Origin: Chlamydoabsidia padenii
Taxonomy: Eukaryota; Mucoromycota; Mucoromycetes; Mucorales; Cunninghamellaceae
Assembly (NCBI GenBank): GCA_025330725.1
Contig: JAIWND010000040.1
Coordinates: forward strand, 124,001-188,000
DNA: 64,000 bases
Reading direction: 5' to 3'
This document shows, piece after piece, positions 48,563-60,864 of the stretch; within the stretch, counting starts at the first letter, position 1, and every line of letters starts with the position of its first letter. Under the pieces are notes generated by a model. The model did no database searches. It was not told the DNA's origin and worked only from the letters and a program-made list of their open reading frames with translations. Made by a program: the position numbers and the translations under genes.

Positions 48563-48790
48563 CACCGGTATTAAATTATAGTGTCGTTTTCTTCTTATAT
48601 TTCTGTTTTAAATAGGGTGATAAAAGAGAAAGAAAAAGGGAGGAGTGGGAAAGAAGGGAGACAAAAAGTGAAAGAGAGAGGAGAAAAAGGACTGAAATTC
48701 AAGGAGGTTGAATTTAAATCACAAAAATCCTAGAATTCATTTCCCGCCAATGAGCATCTTTCCCTTCGACGTTTGAAATTGAATTTTCTT
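48563..48790. other. RhoGEF promoter side
   Basis: Purine-rich (GAGAAAG) stretch just upstream of the RhoGEF start, then the left margin of the repeat island. No gene is seen. Confidence 0.45.
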
Positions 48791-49252
48791 TCCGTCTAGA
48801 AAAATAATCTTCGTCGCAAAGGACAGGTAAAAGTCATCGTAGGCTTGTACTGGTCAGTACAAGAAACTTGGTACTTGACTTTTGCGGTAAAGTCTGTTGG
48901 AAATATGCCATAGTGTTCACATCACCACTTTAATCATTAGCATCTATTGACAATTGAGCGAGTAGAGCCGATTCCAAATCTTAGTAGAGGCGGGCGGGAT
49001 TAGAAAATGAAGTTTGGTCCGTCTACAAAAAAAGAAGATCTTTTCATCCCATTTTTTCTTACAAAAGACAGGTGAAAGTCATTGTAAACTTGGACTGACA
49101 GACACATGGGACTTGGTGCTTGGCTTTTTCTGCAAAGTATGTTGGAAATATACCATAGTGTCTACATTGCCACTTCAATTATTAGCATCTGTTGACATTT
49201 GAGTGAGTAGTGCTCTTACCAAATCTTAGTAAGGAATCAAGGGTGGGCGGGG
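48791..49252 (+). repeat. Direct tandem duplication, two diverged copies
   Basis: Copy 1 (about 48791-48999) and copy 2 (about 49018-49252) share CCGTCTA, ACAGGTRAAAGTCAT, TGTTGGAAATA, CCATAGTGT, ATTAGCATCT, TTGACA, CCAAATCTTAGTA and GGGCGGG, in the same order. They are roughly 75-80 percent alike by eye. The second copy ends where Fanzor relic D begins. No coding sequence is seen in it. Confidence 0.75.
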
Positions 49253-49525
49253 GTTTTCAAGCCGACTGTACCACCTATTGCCATATACGAGGTTTTGCTA
49301 TACAGTACAAGGCAGTAATTCAGAATAATTATCCTGCCTTTTCGGCTATCACATCAAGCACAACAACAACAGCTGATCAATTAGTTCAAATTCTTTTTCG
49401 GTCATAACACTTCATGGATTGCGAACATGAATGACTCCCGCCCTCTGAGGCATACGGGCCTCTTTGAAGGTAAGTTTCAAAAAATCACATTCGTTTTTCT
49501 ATACAACAATAATTAACGTTTCTTT
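49253..49525 (+). pseudogene. Fanzor relic D (C-terminus and 3' region only)
   Basis: Encodes QNNYPAFSAITSSTTTT, matching KDDYPAFIPSITATTT of locus C, and then NDSRPLRHTG, matching RDIRPLRRTG of locus B, in different frames. No RuvC or zinc-finger part remains. A hairpin GCCC/GGGC (49440-49459) and a weaker GCCT/AGGT stem follow, then GGTAAG and the right-end box, with the same spacing as in B and C. The 5' part was lost, apparently at the tandem duplication. Confidence 0.55.
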
Positions 49526-49555
49526 CTCTGCTTAATCGACGGAAAAATTAAAGTG
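49526..49555 (+). repeat. Right-end box of locus D
   Basis: CTCTGCTTAATCGACGG followed by AAAAATTAAAGTG. Differs from the box of element B at a few positions and one inserted G. It lies 58 bases after GGTAAG, close to the 60 and 56 bases in B and C. Confidence 0.6.
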
Positions 49556-49591
49556 CCTCGAGCCCAGGAGAAGGATCTACTTTTTTCATGA

Positions 49592-49957
49592 CAAATCGGA
49601 ATTTGAAAGTTATACCAAGTTTATAAGTTTAAAGTGCCATATCTATCTAAAACATAGTAAACAACACATAAGTATTTGTCCTATATATTTATAGTACATG
49701 TATGGAAGGTTTCAGGCACCTGTGTTGTTTTTGTGAAGTTTTGTGAAGGTTATTGTTGACTATGACCATTGGCCATTTGTAACCCCGAAAACACTAATTA
49801 TGTGTTTTCGACCTTTTACACACATGAAAAAGTAACAAAAACTTCTATACATGTATTTTAAATGTATATAATGAAGCTACCTGCGTTTTTACTATGTTTT
49901 AGATAGATCTGGCACTTTAAACTTGTAAACTTGCCATAGTTTTCAAATTCCGATTTG
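49592..49957. mobile_element. MITE-like element 1 with about 70-bp terminal inverted repeats
   Basis: The left end, CAAATCGGAATTTGAAA...CAAGTTTA, AAGTTTAAAGTGCCA, ATCTATCTAAAACATAGTA, reappears inverted at the right end (49887-49957) with few mismatches. Weaker similarity continues inward to ACATGTATRGAAG. The total is about 366 bases, with no coding capacity. No clear target-site duplication was found by eye, so the superfamily is not assigned. Confidence 0.85.
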
Positions 49958-49972
49958 CTAAGAAGTAAGTGA

Positions 49973-50117
49973 ATTCTAGGAGAATCGCCCAAACAGTACA
50001 ACAATAAAAAAAGGTGAATGTAGTCTATTACTTTATTAAATTACATGTATGTGAATCAAATATGATGGGTAATTAGGGGGGGGGGAAAGGTACTAATTAC
50101 AACAAGTAACTATCACG
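49973..50117. other. Spacer between the two MITE-like elements
   Basis: AT-rich with a G run at 50077-50085. No gene is seen. Confidence 0.5.
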
Positions 50118-51005
50118 ATGGGGAATTTTTCGGCGTATGTACGGATTCTGTCAAACAAAAATTCCGTAATTTTTTCACCGTAATTCGTTAGGGCTACGGT
50201 GAAAAGTCACCGTAATTCATCTTCGTATGAACGGTTATTTGACGTATATACGTTGAATGATGTGTATACGTGCAATCGTCCAATATCCATTTGTTTACCC
50301 CCATTCCACCATTTAGTCAGTAATAATAGTTAATGTACGTTTTATTAATATATAATTATTTTATACTATCACTATTTATTGCTATCACTACAACGGACAT
50401 ATCTGTCATATTACCAATTTAGCGCCTGCATCTAGGAGTAAGGGTGCTACTTTCTGGTCGGGCACACTTACCCTATTAAAATAAAGTAGATAGTACGTTC
50501 TCAAACTAAACAGTAATATATTCAAGTGTCTTTGTTTTAGTATTACCAGTATTGCCCAGCCAGAAGGAGATAGATTCAATCAAAAGGAAAGCAATATCAG
50601 TTTAATAGCACGCTATAAAAGTGTTAGTTGTAAGCTTACCGTAACTTTGCCACTTTCGTCCCCAGTCCTTCAGTACACCTCATCAAAGTTGTAAAATAAA
50701 TAAAAACAACGCAATGATTACAATCTGTATATTCAGTAATATTACACTTACTAACGGTCCAAGTTGTTGCTAAGTTTGAGTTATTGTAATGGTTCAGCAA
50801 TCTGTTGAAATTGCTCGAGTGTTAGCTAAGTCGATCAGTTGCTGTTGTTGGTGAGAGTTTGTCAATTGTTGATTTAAAGTAGAGTAGAAAAGTTAGAAGA
50901 GGAAAGATACGGGACATTCACCGTAAAAACAAGGAATTTGCTCTTACGGAATATTCGCCGTACATACGGTGAATTCTCCGCACCTTCGCCGAAAAATTTC
51001 CCATT
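50118..51005. mobile_element. MITE-like element 2 (about 890 bp) with subterminal TACGG repeats
   Basis: The ends are inverted: ATGGGGAATTTTTCGGCG (from 50118) and, on the other strand at 51005, ATGGGAAATTTTTCGGCG. Both ends carry several CACCGTA/TACGGTG motifs within about 120 bases, a pattern of subterminal transposase-binding repeats. The interior is AT-rich with no coding frame. It is non-autonomous; no matching transposase is in the window. Confidence 0.75.
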
Positions 51006-52014
51006 GTGTATAACTAAGAGTCTAATATCCACACAAATCCTGATTCGTTTCATCTAAAGAGAGAGAGAAGGTCACCACCATCTGTGTTTTTAAGGTCTGT
51101 TGTTGGACTTGCAAGTCAACAGTAATCCATGTTATTTAATATCGCCACCTGCTGATCCATAATTCCTTTTCTTTGAACCCACGACACTGTCGTTGCCAGT
51201 TCAAAAAGTCGCCACTAGTCCCGACTGTATGCCTTCTATTGTAGATTAGAGAAAGTAGATAAGATCGAGTTGGAGGAATAGAGATGTCCATGTCCCTTTG
51301 GTAAATATACCTTATTATCAAAGACGCCCAACATCAGTTGCGACCCATTACAAAGTATTCCCATCAACTTGTCAAGTGGCGCGAAGGATCTAATCAAAAA
51401 GTTACATAAAAAGATGACGAGTAAAGTGTAATCAATGTCTGCAATCATTACCTTTATTACTAAAGCAAAAGTATTAAGATCAAGGTGCTGATGAATTGAT
51501 TTCAAAGAGAGAGGCAAAGAAGAAGAAGAGAGAAAATCAGGTGAATGTAAAATGCGAGCTCGCTAAATTTGCATTCCGACTCTAAAGAGCTACTGTATGT
51601 AATGATGTGGTTTTCAAAGGTTTCAACGTTCAAAGTTGCCAGTCGCTCCTTATACAAAACATATACTCAAAGATGTTTCTCCTTGATCGAGTTGGTCTTT
51701 GCCCCCTCTCCACCCCTAACGAGCCAAAGCGGGTTTATTGCCACTCGATCAAACACATCAGTAGATTTTTGAGGTGTAGAACTTTTTAGAGATGAAATGG
51801 ATTGATTCTCTGTTTTTCATTATTTTCCACTGTACTCTTACACAATCGTGCGAGATGATTCGAGCGAAGACTGCCTGCTGATCCATCCTACATAAATCGG
51901 GGTTAATATATTCAATTGGCGATCGAGATAGTTCGTGATCGACTGACTAGGCACGCCTTTTTTCAAGTCGAATATGACATACATTGTACCATCAAGCAAA
52001 GTTAACTTTTTATT
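51006..52014. other. Region without a supported gene
   Basis: A minus-strand frame at 51236-51517 (includes LMGILCNGSQLMLGVFDN) looks weakly protein-like but is not recognised. The rest is AT-rich. It ends at the phosphatase 3' end, near a GAT repeat (52032-52049) that lies inside its last exon. Confidence 0.4.
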
Positions 52015-53677
52015 TTATTTTACATATTCTGATGATGATGATGATGATTTGGAAATGACAAAATGATCAACAAGATTACCAAGTGAACCATTTGGATTCA
52101 CAGCTAGATGAGACATTTCTAATTTATGTGGAGAAATAGTAAACTCGCTAAACCCATAACCAGAATATCGACGAGCAGACCAATCGGAATGAGTATCCCC
52201 TAGAGGAAATACTGACGGACCTTCAGGTTGCCCTGCATTCCCAATCAGAACATGGGTAGGTGCCGTAGCATTATCGTAAATGGTACTCGTAAGTGTTCCC
52301 TGGGCTATAGGGTATGTTCGTTCATAGCAATGAACATGACCCGCTTTCCAAGAAGAAAGAAACAGTCAGCTGTATGTCCAACACACTTTTATCGTATGTA
52401 TACTTACCCATATACAAATCCACCTTGTGTTTTAGCAAGATTGGCTCCAATTGTTGACGCATAATAACAGAAGGACTCTGACAATCTAAATTAGTAGCTG
52501 AACAATAGAGAGGATGATGAGTCATGAAAATAATCCATGGCCGTGATCGACGTTCTTGATTAGCCAATGTCAAATCCGCCTCTAGCCAATTCAGGGCATA
52601 CTTTGACTGATCTGTTTCGGTAATATTTTGATTCAATGATGAAAAAAACTCGGTCGAAAAGGAAATCAGGTGAAGAGATTTGTAATTGAAGGAATAAAAG
52701 AGGGGACTGATAGACTTGGACTCTTGAAAAGGAACGATATTGAACCTATTTATAGCAAAAGTGTGACACTTTTTAAATATCTGATTACTGGGTTTGCATC
52801 TATCACTTGGTTACCTATTTATATAATGTGAGTAGTTGTAAGCTGCTTCATGATTACCAACCGCACCAAGATAAGGAACAGTTCCAATCAAAGGCTGAAC
52901 AAAGTTCATATATTCATCACCTTTTTGTCCATCGAAATCAGAAAAATCATATGCTTGGTCGCCAGCAAGAGTCAGGAAATCATAACGATGGGTGCTTGCC
53001 CTCTTGGTTAGTTCACTCATCGTCACTGCATTTTCCACACCCTATATATGTTTGAATCAAGTTATTAGACACTGGTCATAGACCATCAGGGTAAACTTAC
53101 AAGATCCCCAATTGCCAAAAAGCTAAAAGAGGTTCGAGGAGAGGGGGTGTGAAACTCAAACTTGGATGACCACAAAGTATCGATAACATGAGATGATGAT
53201 CCTACTTGATATTGATAGACTTTGTTCTGTTCCAATATCTTTGTTTGTATATTGTGTAAATAGATAGTTCGTTGCGCAGTACCTCCGTCTACGAATGCCC
53301 AGTCCTTATAAAAGAACAAACAAACAAAAATAGAATCAAAATTTTGTCCAGTTTGCCCCCCCCTTTTTTTTAAAAAAAACAACACCCGAGCTTATTACCT
53401 GACTTGTCGTTATTTGAATAGGATTATCTGGATTATCTTTGGACCAATACTTGAGATGAGTAGTTTCAATCGGTTGTAGAGTGGCAAACTGGATTTTAAC
53501 AGATTGTCCTTCATTCACCAGACTGAGATGAATTTGCTGAGGCTCGTTTGGTTGATATGTGCGATTCGTACCGACACCAGTGTATTGATCGACTGGCGAC
53601 ATCCCGACGAAACTTTGAGCAATCACCACTGTCATATAGATAAGAAAACAACAGCTCAAAAAAGTAGGCCTTTTCAT
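52015..53677 (-). CDS. Secreted purple acid phosphatase
   Basis: Five exons (53399-53677, 53101-53304, 52815-53041, 52408-52745, 52015-52343) join to 458 residues. A dinuclear metallophosphoesterase releasing phosphate from organic esters, expected outside the cell or in the vacuole. The N-terminus MKRPTFLSCCFLIYMTVVIAQ is a signal peptide. A fibronectin-like domain follows (to about 150). All five metal motifs are visible: AIGDLG (split by an intron), GDQAYD, GNHE, THHPLYC and AGHVHCYER. The C-terminus is Ser-rich. ATG 53677 was chosen because it directly precedes the signal peptide. Confidence 0.93.
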
Positions 53678-54079
53678 CGCTAGTACATGAATAAAAACAA
53701 TACGCATAGGTAGAAGAAGAAAGAGAAGAAAAAGAAGAAGAAAAAAGGGAGAAGACTTACAGGAGTAAAAAGCCCTTTTTATCATGCGAAGCGGGGTGGG
53801 AACTTTATAAAATTTTAAACCCAGGATTAGCTTGCCCACTTATCATATCTGAGGGAAAGGGAATCTTTGAAAAACTCCCTGATTCACTGATCACATCAAT
53901 GCCGGTCTTTGCCTCATTTTCAAGCGCCGCCGTTCTCACTCCGATCACGTGCTTGAGCGGCCAGCCATGCAAGTGAAATAAAAATGCAGCCCTCTCTCTC
54001 TCTCTCTCAATCACTTTTCTTTTATCTACCCATCATCTCTTTTTGATACATTCTCTCTCATATTAACATTTTATATTAT
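53678..54079. other. Divergent promoter region
   Basis: Between the divergently transcribed phosphatase and sterol glucosyltransferase genes. Holds a CT repeat (53992-54008). No gene is seen. Confidence 0.5.
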
Positions 54080-54373
54080 ATGGATTCTGCCAACCACAGT
54101 GTATTACAATTTGTATCGGCCGCAGCCTTAGCAGTAAGTCATCATACTACATTCTTGACCAAATGACTCACTCTTTGTTTATTACTATTCAATGGGCATC
54201 ACCTCTAGTTAGAAACACAAGATGAAGATAATAATAGACTAGGTAAGACGAGATGGAACTGGTAACAACAACAACAAAAACAAGTCTGACCTTTTTTTTT
54301 TTTTTTTTTTTAACTGATAGGGTCTTCCACTGGTAACTCGACGTGAACAAATATGAAAATAGATATGCTAACT

Positions 54374-54404
<31 letters not shown>

Positions 54405-57400
54405 CTTTTTTTTTGTGGTGGTGACATACGTAGATCTAGGTCGATCCATAGAAGCTATCTATAGTACACAAGCCTGGTCAGATGTTGACTCTACCTCTAA
54501 TCCCAACGAAGACGAACTTACACATAAACCACATTTACATATTCAGGAATTACTCGCTGAAGCAACTGGGAATACAACACCACTCCCAACAAAAGACGAC
54601 GACTACCCTTCCGAAGACGACGAAGACGATGACCAAAGCGACAGAGAAGGCAATGTTATGAAGCAAAGTATCAACCAAACTGTCCAACTCATCTTTAATC
54701 TCCCTCGGTTGGAAAAACTGGAATGTGGTATGTATATACAAAAAATCAAACAAAAAATAAGATACTCACTTTCTTTTTAAAAAACAGAATGGCCTTGTTA
54801 CCTTGTCCGATCCGCCATTGTCCCGGGTTTCCTTTATCTGACTGAACAACATATATGCTTCTATGCTCCTTTACCGAATAATCAGGTAAACACTAGGTAA
54901 AAACTGGGGCGGGGATCATTCAACTCATTCTATCTGTTATCTCGTTATATATATGGATATCACATGAACATAGCAAGGATATCACAAGACAGGCTATATG
55001 ATGGTCAAAACCTCCAGTAAAATGGGACAAGGACATTATCGACGATGCTACTTTGATCTCAAGGATGACGTGCTTGCGTGGTATGAAAGTGCCACAGATA
55101 CTTATTCGCCTCTGGGTAAGATTGATCTTAAATATACCTTGACTGTCCGACCTTCCAAGAAACGGCAACATGGTTTTCGCATTGTTACTATGAACAAGAC
55201 ATGGCATTTACAAACCGACACCGATGCTGCTTTGACGGAATGGTAAGCGATAGAAAGAGAGAGAAAACGGGTTAGAAACAGGGTAATGTGATGGGGGGGG
55301 AGGTTGACCTGACTGACGTTTTTGTGGGTGTGGGTCACATTCATGGTAATAATAGGTTGGCTGTCTTCCAAAAGGCAATATTCAAAGCGAAAAATGCAGG
55401 CTCAAGTCTCAAAATGGCGTTTCCTTTTGGTAATATTTTGGATATCGAATACACTGATGCATTTGAATTCCAGCAATTTCTCAAAATCCGGGTGGTTGGT
55501 ATAGAAGACAGCTTTGTCATGGATGAAGTAAGTGGGATTTGCATGATGACAACATTGGAACTCCGCTGACTCATTTTCTTCTATAGTACTATTTTGCCTA
55601 CTTTCCGGATATCAAATCAACCTTTGATCGATTATTTGGTGCATGGAATTCTTCACAGCAGCAATATAATAATAATACTTCACCATCATCATTGAATCTC
55701 CACGACTGTAATAAATCTGTTCCCACCAGTGACGACGGCTCCCCCTCATTATCAATCTCGGACCTATACGATGCCAACTCTCAACCAATCATCATTCAAT
55801 CCTTGACTACCGACTCTCAACAACAAAAACAACAAAAGTTACTCAGAACATCCAGTGTCGGCTCAGTGGTTGCTAATGCGCTTGCTGTACCTGGGGCGAT
55901 AAAAGAACTGATTTATCCCTCACCATCAGAAAGTACTATCGGAACGGAAGAACCACATTGCCAAGTCGACCGCCATGGTACAACAAGCGATGCCCAATCT
56001 ACTGAAGAAAACGACTCTGCAAGCTCAGGGGAAGAAGAAAAGGCAATGGTGGATTGGTTGGCTGAAACAAGGAAATCAGGTATGAGACTTGTGTATGGTC
56101 TTTTAGGTGGCGGTGGTGGAAGTACAGCAATAGTCCATCGTGGTCCAGACGATATAGAAGAGGATGATAAACTACTAGTTGATGATAATGCTTCCTTCTC
56201 CACTATTCATGGTGAACCTATTGATGATCGGACACTGGCTAACTTTCGGAAATACTTTGTTTTACCTGAATCCGAAAAACTATTGGCAGGTAAAGGATTT
56301 TTTTTTTTTTCACTTTATAAATTTGATTCTTGTTAATATTCCTTTCTTGTAGTCTTTCGATGCTGTTTACTTAAAACCCTTCCTTATTATGGCAAATTAT
56401 ATATCTCCTCCAATCATGTCTCCTTTAATTCTAAAGGATTTGCAAGCAAAGCAAAGGTAATTCATAAAACGAAAAACATAAGGCTTATTTATATACTAAT
56501 ACACTCTCCCTTTAGATGATCATTCCATTTGATGATATCCTTCGTATTCAAAAGATGCAAAGCAAAGGTTACATCTTCCACTCCCTCAGTATTCTCACAC
56601 TGAAAAAGACAGAGGTAATAATATCCACACCTACCAACTTGAATTAAAACTCATTTTATTTTTTTTAGATCTTTTTAGAATTCTCTTCTTTATCAAGAAG
56701 GAATAGCTGCTTTGCTCAACTCTTTTTACAACATAAACGTAGTTTTGAAAGCCAGTTGCCATCGACAAAAGAATCCGAACAGTATGGCATTCTCTCTCTA
56801 AATAGACAGACACTAATTCTTTTTATTTTATTTATATAGAACTTTGAAGGAATGGGAAGATCGACTTTTAAGAACGGATCGTCAACAAGAAGGATCGTCC
56901 CACGTGATACCACCCATCAAACAAGGTAAATTGATATAGCAACCTATCCCTGACTAACACATCTCAAAAACTAGGACGACTCATCTTATCTAAAGTAGCC
57001 AACAAGGAACCACAATACAGCAAACCCGACAAACCTTTACACTTTACATGTATCACCATTGGTACTCGTGGCGATGTCCAACCTTATATTGCACTCTGTA
57101 AAGCTTTATTGAAGGATGGTCATAAATGCAGGATTGCGACTCATGAAGAATTCAAAGATTGGATCGAAGAACACGGAATCGAATTTCGATGTATTGGTGG
57201 CGACCCTAGTGAATTGATGGTAACAACAAGAAGAAAACTCTTTAGCATCTATCTATACTTACTTGTCCATCTTTTTGTTAGCGGATCTGTGTGGAAAACA
57301 ACTTTTTTAGCGTCAACTTTGTTGTGGAAGGACTACGACTAGTAAGAATAAACTGAAAGATGGGGGAGGGGTGACACTCAGCTTTATTGTTTTTTTTTTT

Positions 57401-58822
57401 TATAGTTCAAGGTCTGGATTGATGAATTACTAGAACTGTCTTGGATAGCCTGTCAAGGTACGGATGTGTTGATCGAAAGCCCCAGTGCAATGATTGGGAT
57501 CCATATGGCGGAAAAACTAGGCAAGTACTCGGTTGTCATTACATATACAGGACTAAACAATAACCATGCATATAGGTGTGCCTTACTTTAGGTCATTCCC
57601 AATGCCAATGACACGCACCAGGTCATTCCCGCATCCTTTTGCAACACCCAACAATCCCAAAGGACGACTTTACAATGACATGACTTATGTGCTGTTTGAT
57701 CATGCAGTGTGGCGGGCCATTGCGACACGAACAAATGCATTCCGAGAAAAAGTACTTGGATTACCCCCGACAACGTATGAAAAACTCCTAGTCTGGAAAA
57801 TCCCCTATTTGTATTCATTCAGTACAAGTATTGTGCCTAGTCCTTTGGATTGGATGGATTGGGTGCATTGTACAGGCTATTGGTTTTTGGATAACCCTCA
57901 GGTAAGCTCAAGGAAACTGTTAAAAAAAAAACCCCCTGATCACCTTTTTTTGTGTAGACTGGCTGGAAACCTGATGACAAACTTTTATCCTTCCTCAATT
58001 CTACTGACAAACGACCTATTGTTTATATTGGATTCGGCTCCATCATTGTCTCAGATCCTCAAGAAATCATTCGAATCATTGTGGAGGCAGTGCTCTTGTC
58101 CAATGTCCGGGCGATTGTTTCCGAAGGCTGGTCTACTCGTTTGACACAAGATACCTCTCCTCACACCACGCCTTTATTGGAGAAATACCCCAATGTGATT
58201 ATGAATACCCAAGCTGTCCCGCATGATTGGTTATTCCCTAAAGTTCATGCTGTTGTCCATCATGGTGGTGCAGGTAATACCAAAATTGGAATAGAGATGT
58301 CATTTTTTGACTTTTTTTTTTTTATTTTTTTTTTTTTTTAATGACCATGTAGGTACTACAGCAGCAGGTCTTCGTGCAGGTCGACCGACTGTAGTCAAAC
58401 CCTTCTTTGCTGATCAATTCTTCTGGGGTGAACGTGTAGAAGAAATGGGTGTAGGACTTTGTGTGAAACAACTCTCGGTTGAATCTCTTTCTGCTGCTTT
58501 GCGGGTTGTATCCACTGACCCATCCATGCTCAAGACTGCTACTCTAGTTGGAGAAAAGATCAGGAAGGTAAGTAGTCAAATGTTTTGGTTGAACAAGACT
58601 AACAATTTTGCATTATAGGAAACAGGCGTGGAGACGGCCATACAATGTATCTACAGGGATATGCCACTTGCTCAGGAACGAACCTTATCATCAGCACGAA
58701 ATACTCGCGGTCAAGCTACAATGGAACAAGATATACAAGATACTGCTACTACGGCTTTGGATGATCAGGATCAAGATTGGACATTGATTGACTCGGCTAG
58801 AACAAACCCCTATAGTCCTTAA
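54080..58822 (+). CDS. ATG26: Sterol 3-beta-glucosyltransferase (Ugt51/Atg26)
   Basis: Nineteen exons can be chained in frame from ATG 54080 to TAA 58822, giving 1172 residues. The enzyme transfers glucose from UDP-glucose to membrane sterols. Order: first GRAM half ([19 protein letters not shown]), PH domain ([20 protein letters not shown] onward), long acidic/Ser-rich linker, second GRAM ([17 protein letters not shown]), then the catalytic GT1 domain with [18 protein letters not shown] and the sugar-nucleotide block [17 protein letters not shown]. This is the complete Atg26 domain set. The intron after [11 protein letters not shown] precedes a possible 12-base micro-exon (54321-54332). The intron after 57520 starts GCAAGT (GC-AG). 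Two introns carry T runs and one a CT repeat. Confidence 0.93.
54375..54405 (+). repeat. (TC)n repeat in ATG26 intron 3
   Basis: About 15 TC units just before a T run and the acceptor TACGTAG, forming an extended polypyrimidine tract. Confidence 0.9.
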
Positions 58823-59053
58823 TATATACATTTTTATTTTTACAAACTTTTTTAAATAAAGTCATTATAGATATCTTTTTTAAAAAGAAATCGTTTAATT
58901 ACGGCTTTTACAAATATGAACATTTATGCATGAAGCAATAGTTAGATCCCCGCCCTCGAAATCGACTAACTACACAAACACAAGGGGGGTTCCATCAGGA
59001 AACATAAAGTAGCCAACTATTTTTATGTAAAACAATACAGTTTAAAATAAGAA
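58823..59053. other. Convergent intergenic spacer
   Basis: ATG26 3' region and AT-rich DNA. No gene is seen. Confidence 0.5.
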
Positions 59054-59640
59054 GTTTATTATAATCCAAGTGTCGTCGTCGTCTTTTTCGGGTCGAGATG
59101 TCGTCGTTCGTTGCTTTTCCTTCGCCTTTCCTTTTCGATAGATTTCCTGTACATCTGGCGCCACAAGAGGTATTGTTTGTTGATATGTTGTTGGTTCAGG
59201 AAGATCAAACACACTCCTTGATGAGGACGAGATTAATCCGTGCGATGGTGGTGGTGATCGATCAGTTCTAGTCCCAGTTTTAGGTGATGATGTTGGTGAT
59301 GATGAAAGAAGTGGAAATGAAGAAGTGAAGTTAACCTTGCTGGTGATGAAAAGGAGGCCCCGAACGCGTCAGCTACTGTCTTGGATGTGAGTGTTGTTAT
59401 TGTTGCCTATATTTTAAAAGTTATCAATTGAATTAGTTCACCAAACGGGATAGCTTTTAGGACCATTCCAATCGTAATATGTTTGAAGTAAACCATTTAG
59501 TTTCGCACCGAACCATGTAGTAACTTTGGTGCCCAAATGGCTCCATCCTTTTGTTTCTGGGGGTACTTGGTCTTCATTTTATTCAAAGTGGTGTTGTTAT
59601 GATACGAAGGGCATCCAAGAATTCGACCTTGCTGCTTCGA
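59054..59640 (-). CDS. Possible small gene or relic, unrecognised
   Basis: The minus strand encodes a protein-like C-terminus, VFDLPEPTTYQQTIPLVAP then VQEIYRKGKAKEKQ, ending PEKDDDDTWIIINFLF. It joins upstream through a possible GTTAAC...CTAG intron to TSKTVADAFGASFSSPAR. Further upstream (59455-59590) are KGWSHLGTKVTTWFGAKLNG and GLLQTYYDWNGPKSYPVW, but the intron between them does not keep frame. No family is recognised. It could be a real short gene whose splice sites I misread, or a decaying one. Confidence 0.35.
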
Positions 59641-60864
59641 CTACGGTACATTTTTCCTAGGTCGTCTTTTCCTGCATGTGTTGGGTGGTGAATATCAAGT
59701 AAAGGGTACGGCTGTTATTCTGGTTGATGTTCCTGCAATTATCGTTATTCCAGTTGTTGTTGAGTATCCAGTAGTACTAGTTGCTGTTCGAGTAATCGTT
59801 CAAGCTGTTCTTCAATTTGTCCAGTTGCATTAGTTAAAGCATTGGCAGTATTATTTAGCTATCCATTTCCACGATGCCACGATTGATCATGTCTCACCAT
59901 GTATTTACCTGATTCAATCATGCATTTTTTTACCGTGCTAATCAAATTTACTCTCTTGAAAAAAGGTCGCTGCTTAAAGTTAAATTGTCGGGCATTAAAA
60001 TCAGTGTATGGATATAAAAGAAAAAGGAAACGAAGAGAATGTTATAAGAATGTGTATGATGATCATACCACAAATCGTGCTTAAAATACGTACATGTATA
60101 ATATCTGTCTGTACTGATCAAATAGAAACAGTGGATTGCTTTTTTTTTTTTTTCATTTTTCCAAAAAGCAAACAGGCCATGTGTGCATGACCACACTCTC
60201 GAAAATGATCGACAAGGTAAGAGTTTTCTCGGGACCAATGGTAAGAACCCAATTATGTACAATTACACTAAACCCACCAATCATCAATCAGATAATTCAT
60301 TGTATAAAAAGTCACATGACAGTATGAAGCGCCCCACTTTCAAAGAAGAGTAACCAAGTGTTTCATTTGTAAAGAGACTGGGCTTCTGAGAAGGACCATT
60401 CTTGAATACTTGCTGGTAAGGAAACTAAGCTCAGATCATATTATGGTACCGTACCTGTTCAGTTGAATCCTCCCCAACTTTTTTTCTTTTTCCTCTGGGG
60501 GGGGGAAAAGTAGGTAAGAAAATCAAGGTTCAAGATCATTGAGCCCAAAAAATCGGGATCCAGTTGTACTAGGGAACACTATTTTTTGCAAAGACCTTTG
60601 AAGATAGAAAAAACATCAATTTTTCCTTTTGTACGTATAGAATACAAACTATACTTAAGTACGGCGTAAAGCACTTTTTCAAATGTTGACGAAATGTCTG
60701 ATCCTTCTTTGCATGCCAAAGGTATATTCAAATTCCGCTCATAAATTGAGCTACACTCTTTTTTTATTTTTATTTTTTTTATTTTTTCTTTTTCCTTTTA
60801 TTTTTCTTTTGTCTGTACACTCTTTCTTACTTTTTGTGCTTCAAACTCACTGTCTTCATTGGTT
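59641..60864. other. Region without a supported gene
   Basis: Coding-like scraps on the minus strand near 59600-59700 (GKDDLGKMYRSRSSKVEFLDAL), otherwise AT-rich. There are T runs at 60139-60153 and a G run at 60498-60506. The last 150 bases are pyrimidine-rich and probably form the velvet gene promoter. Confidence 0.4.
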
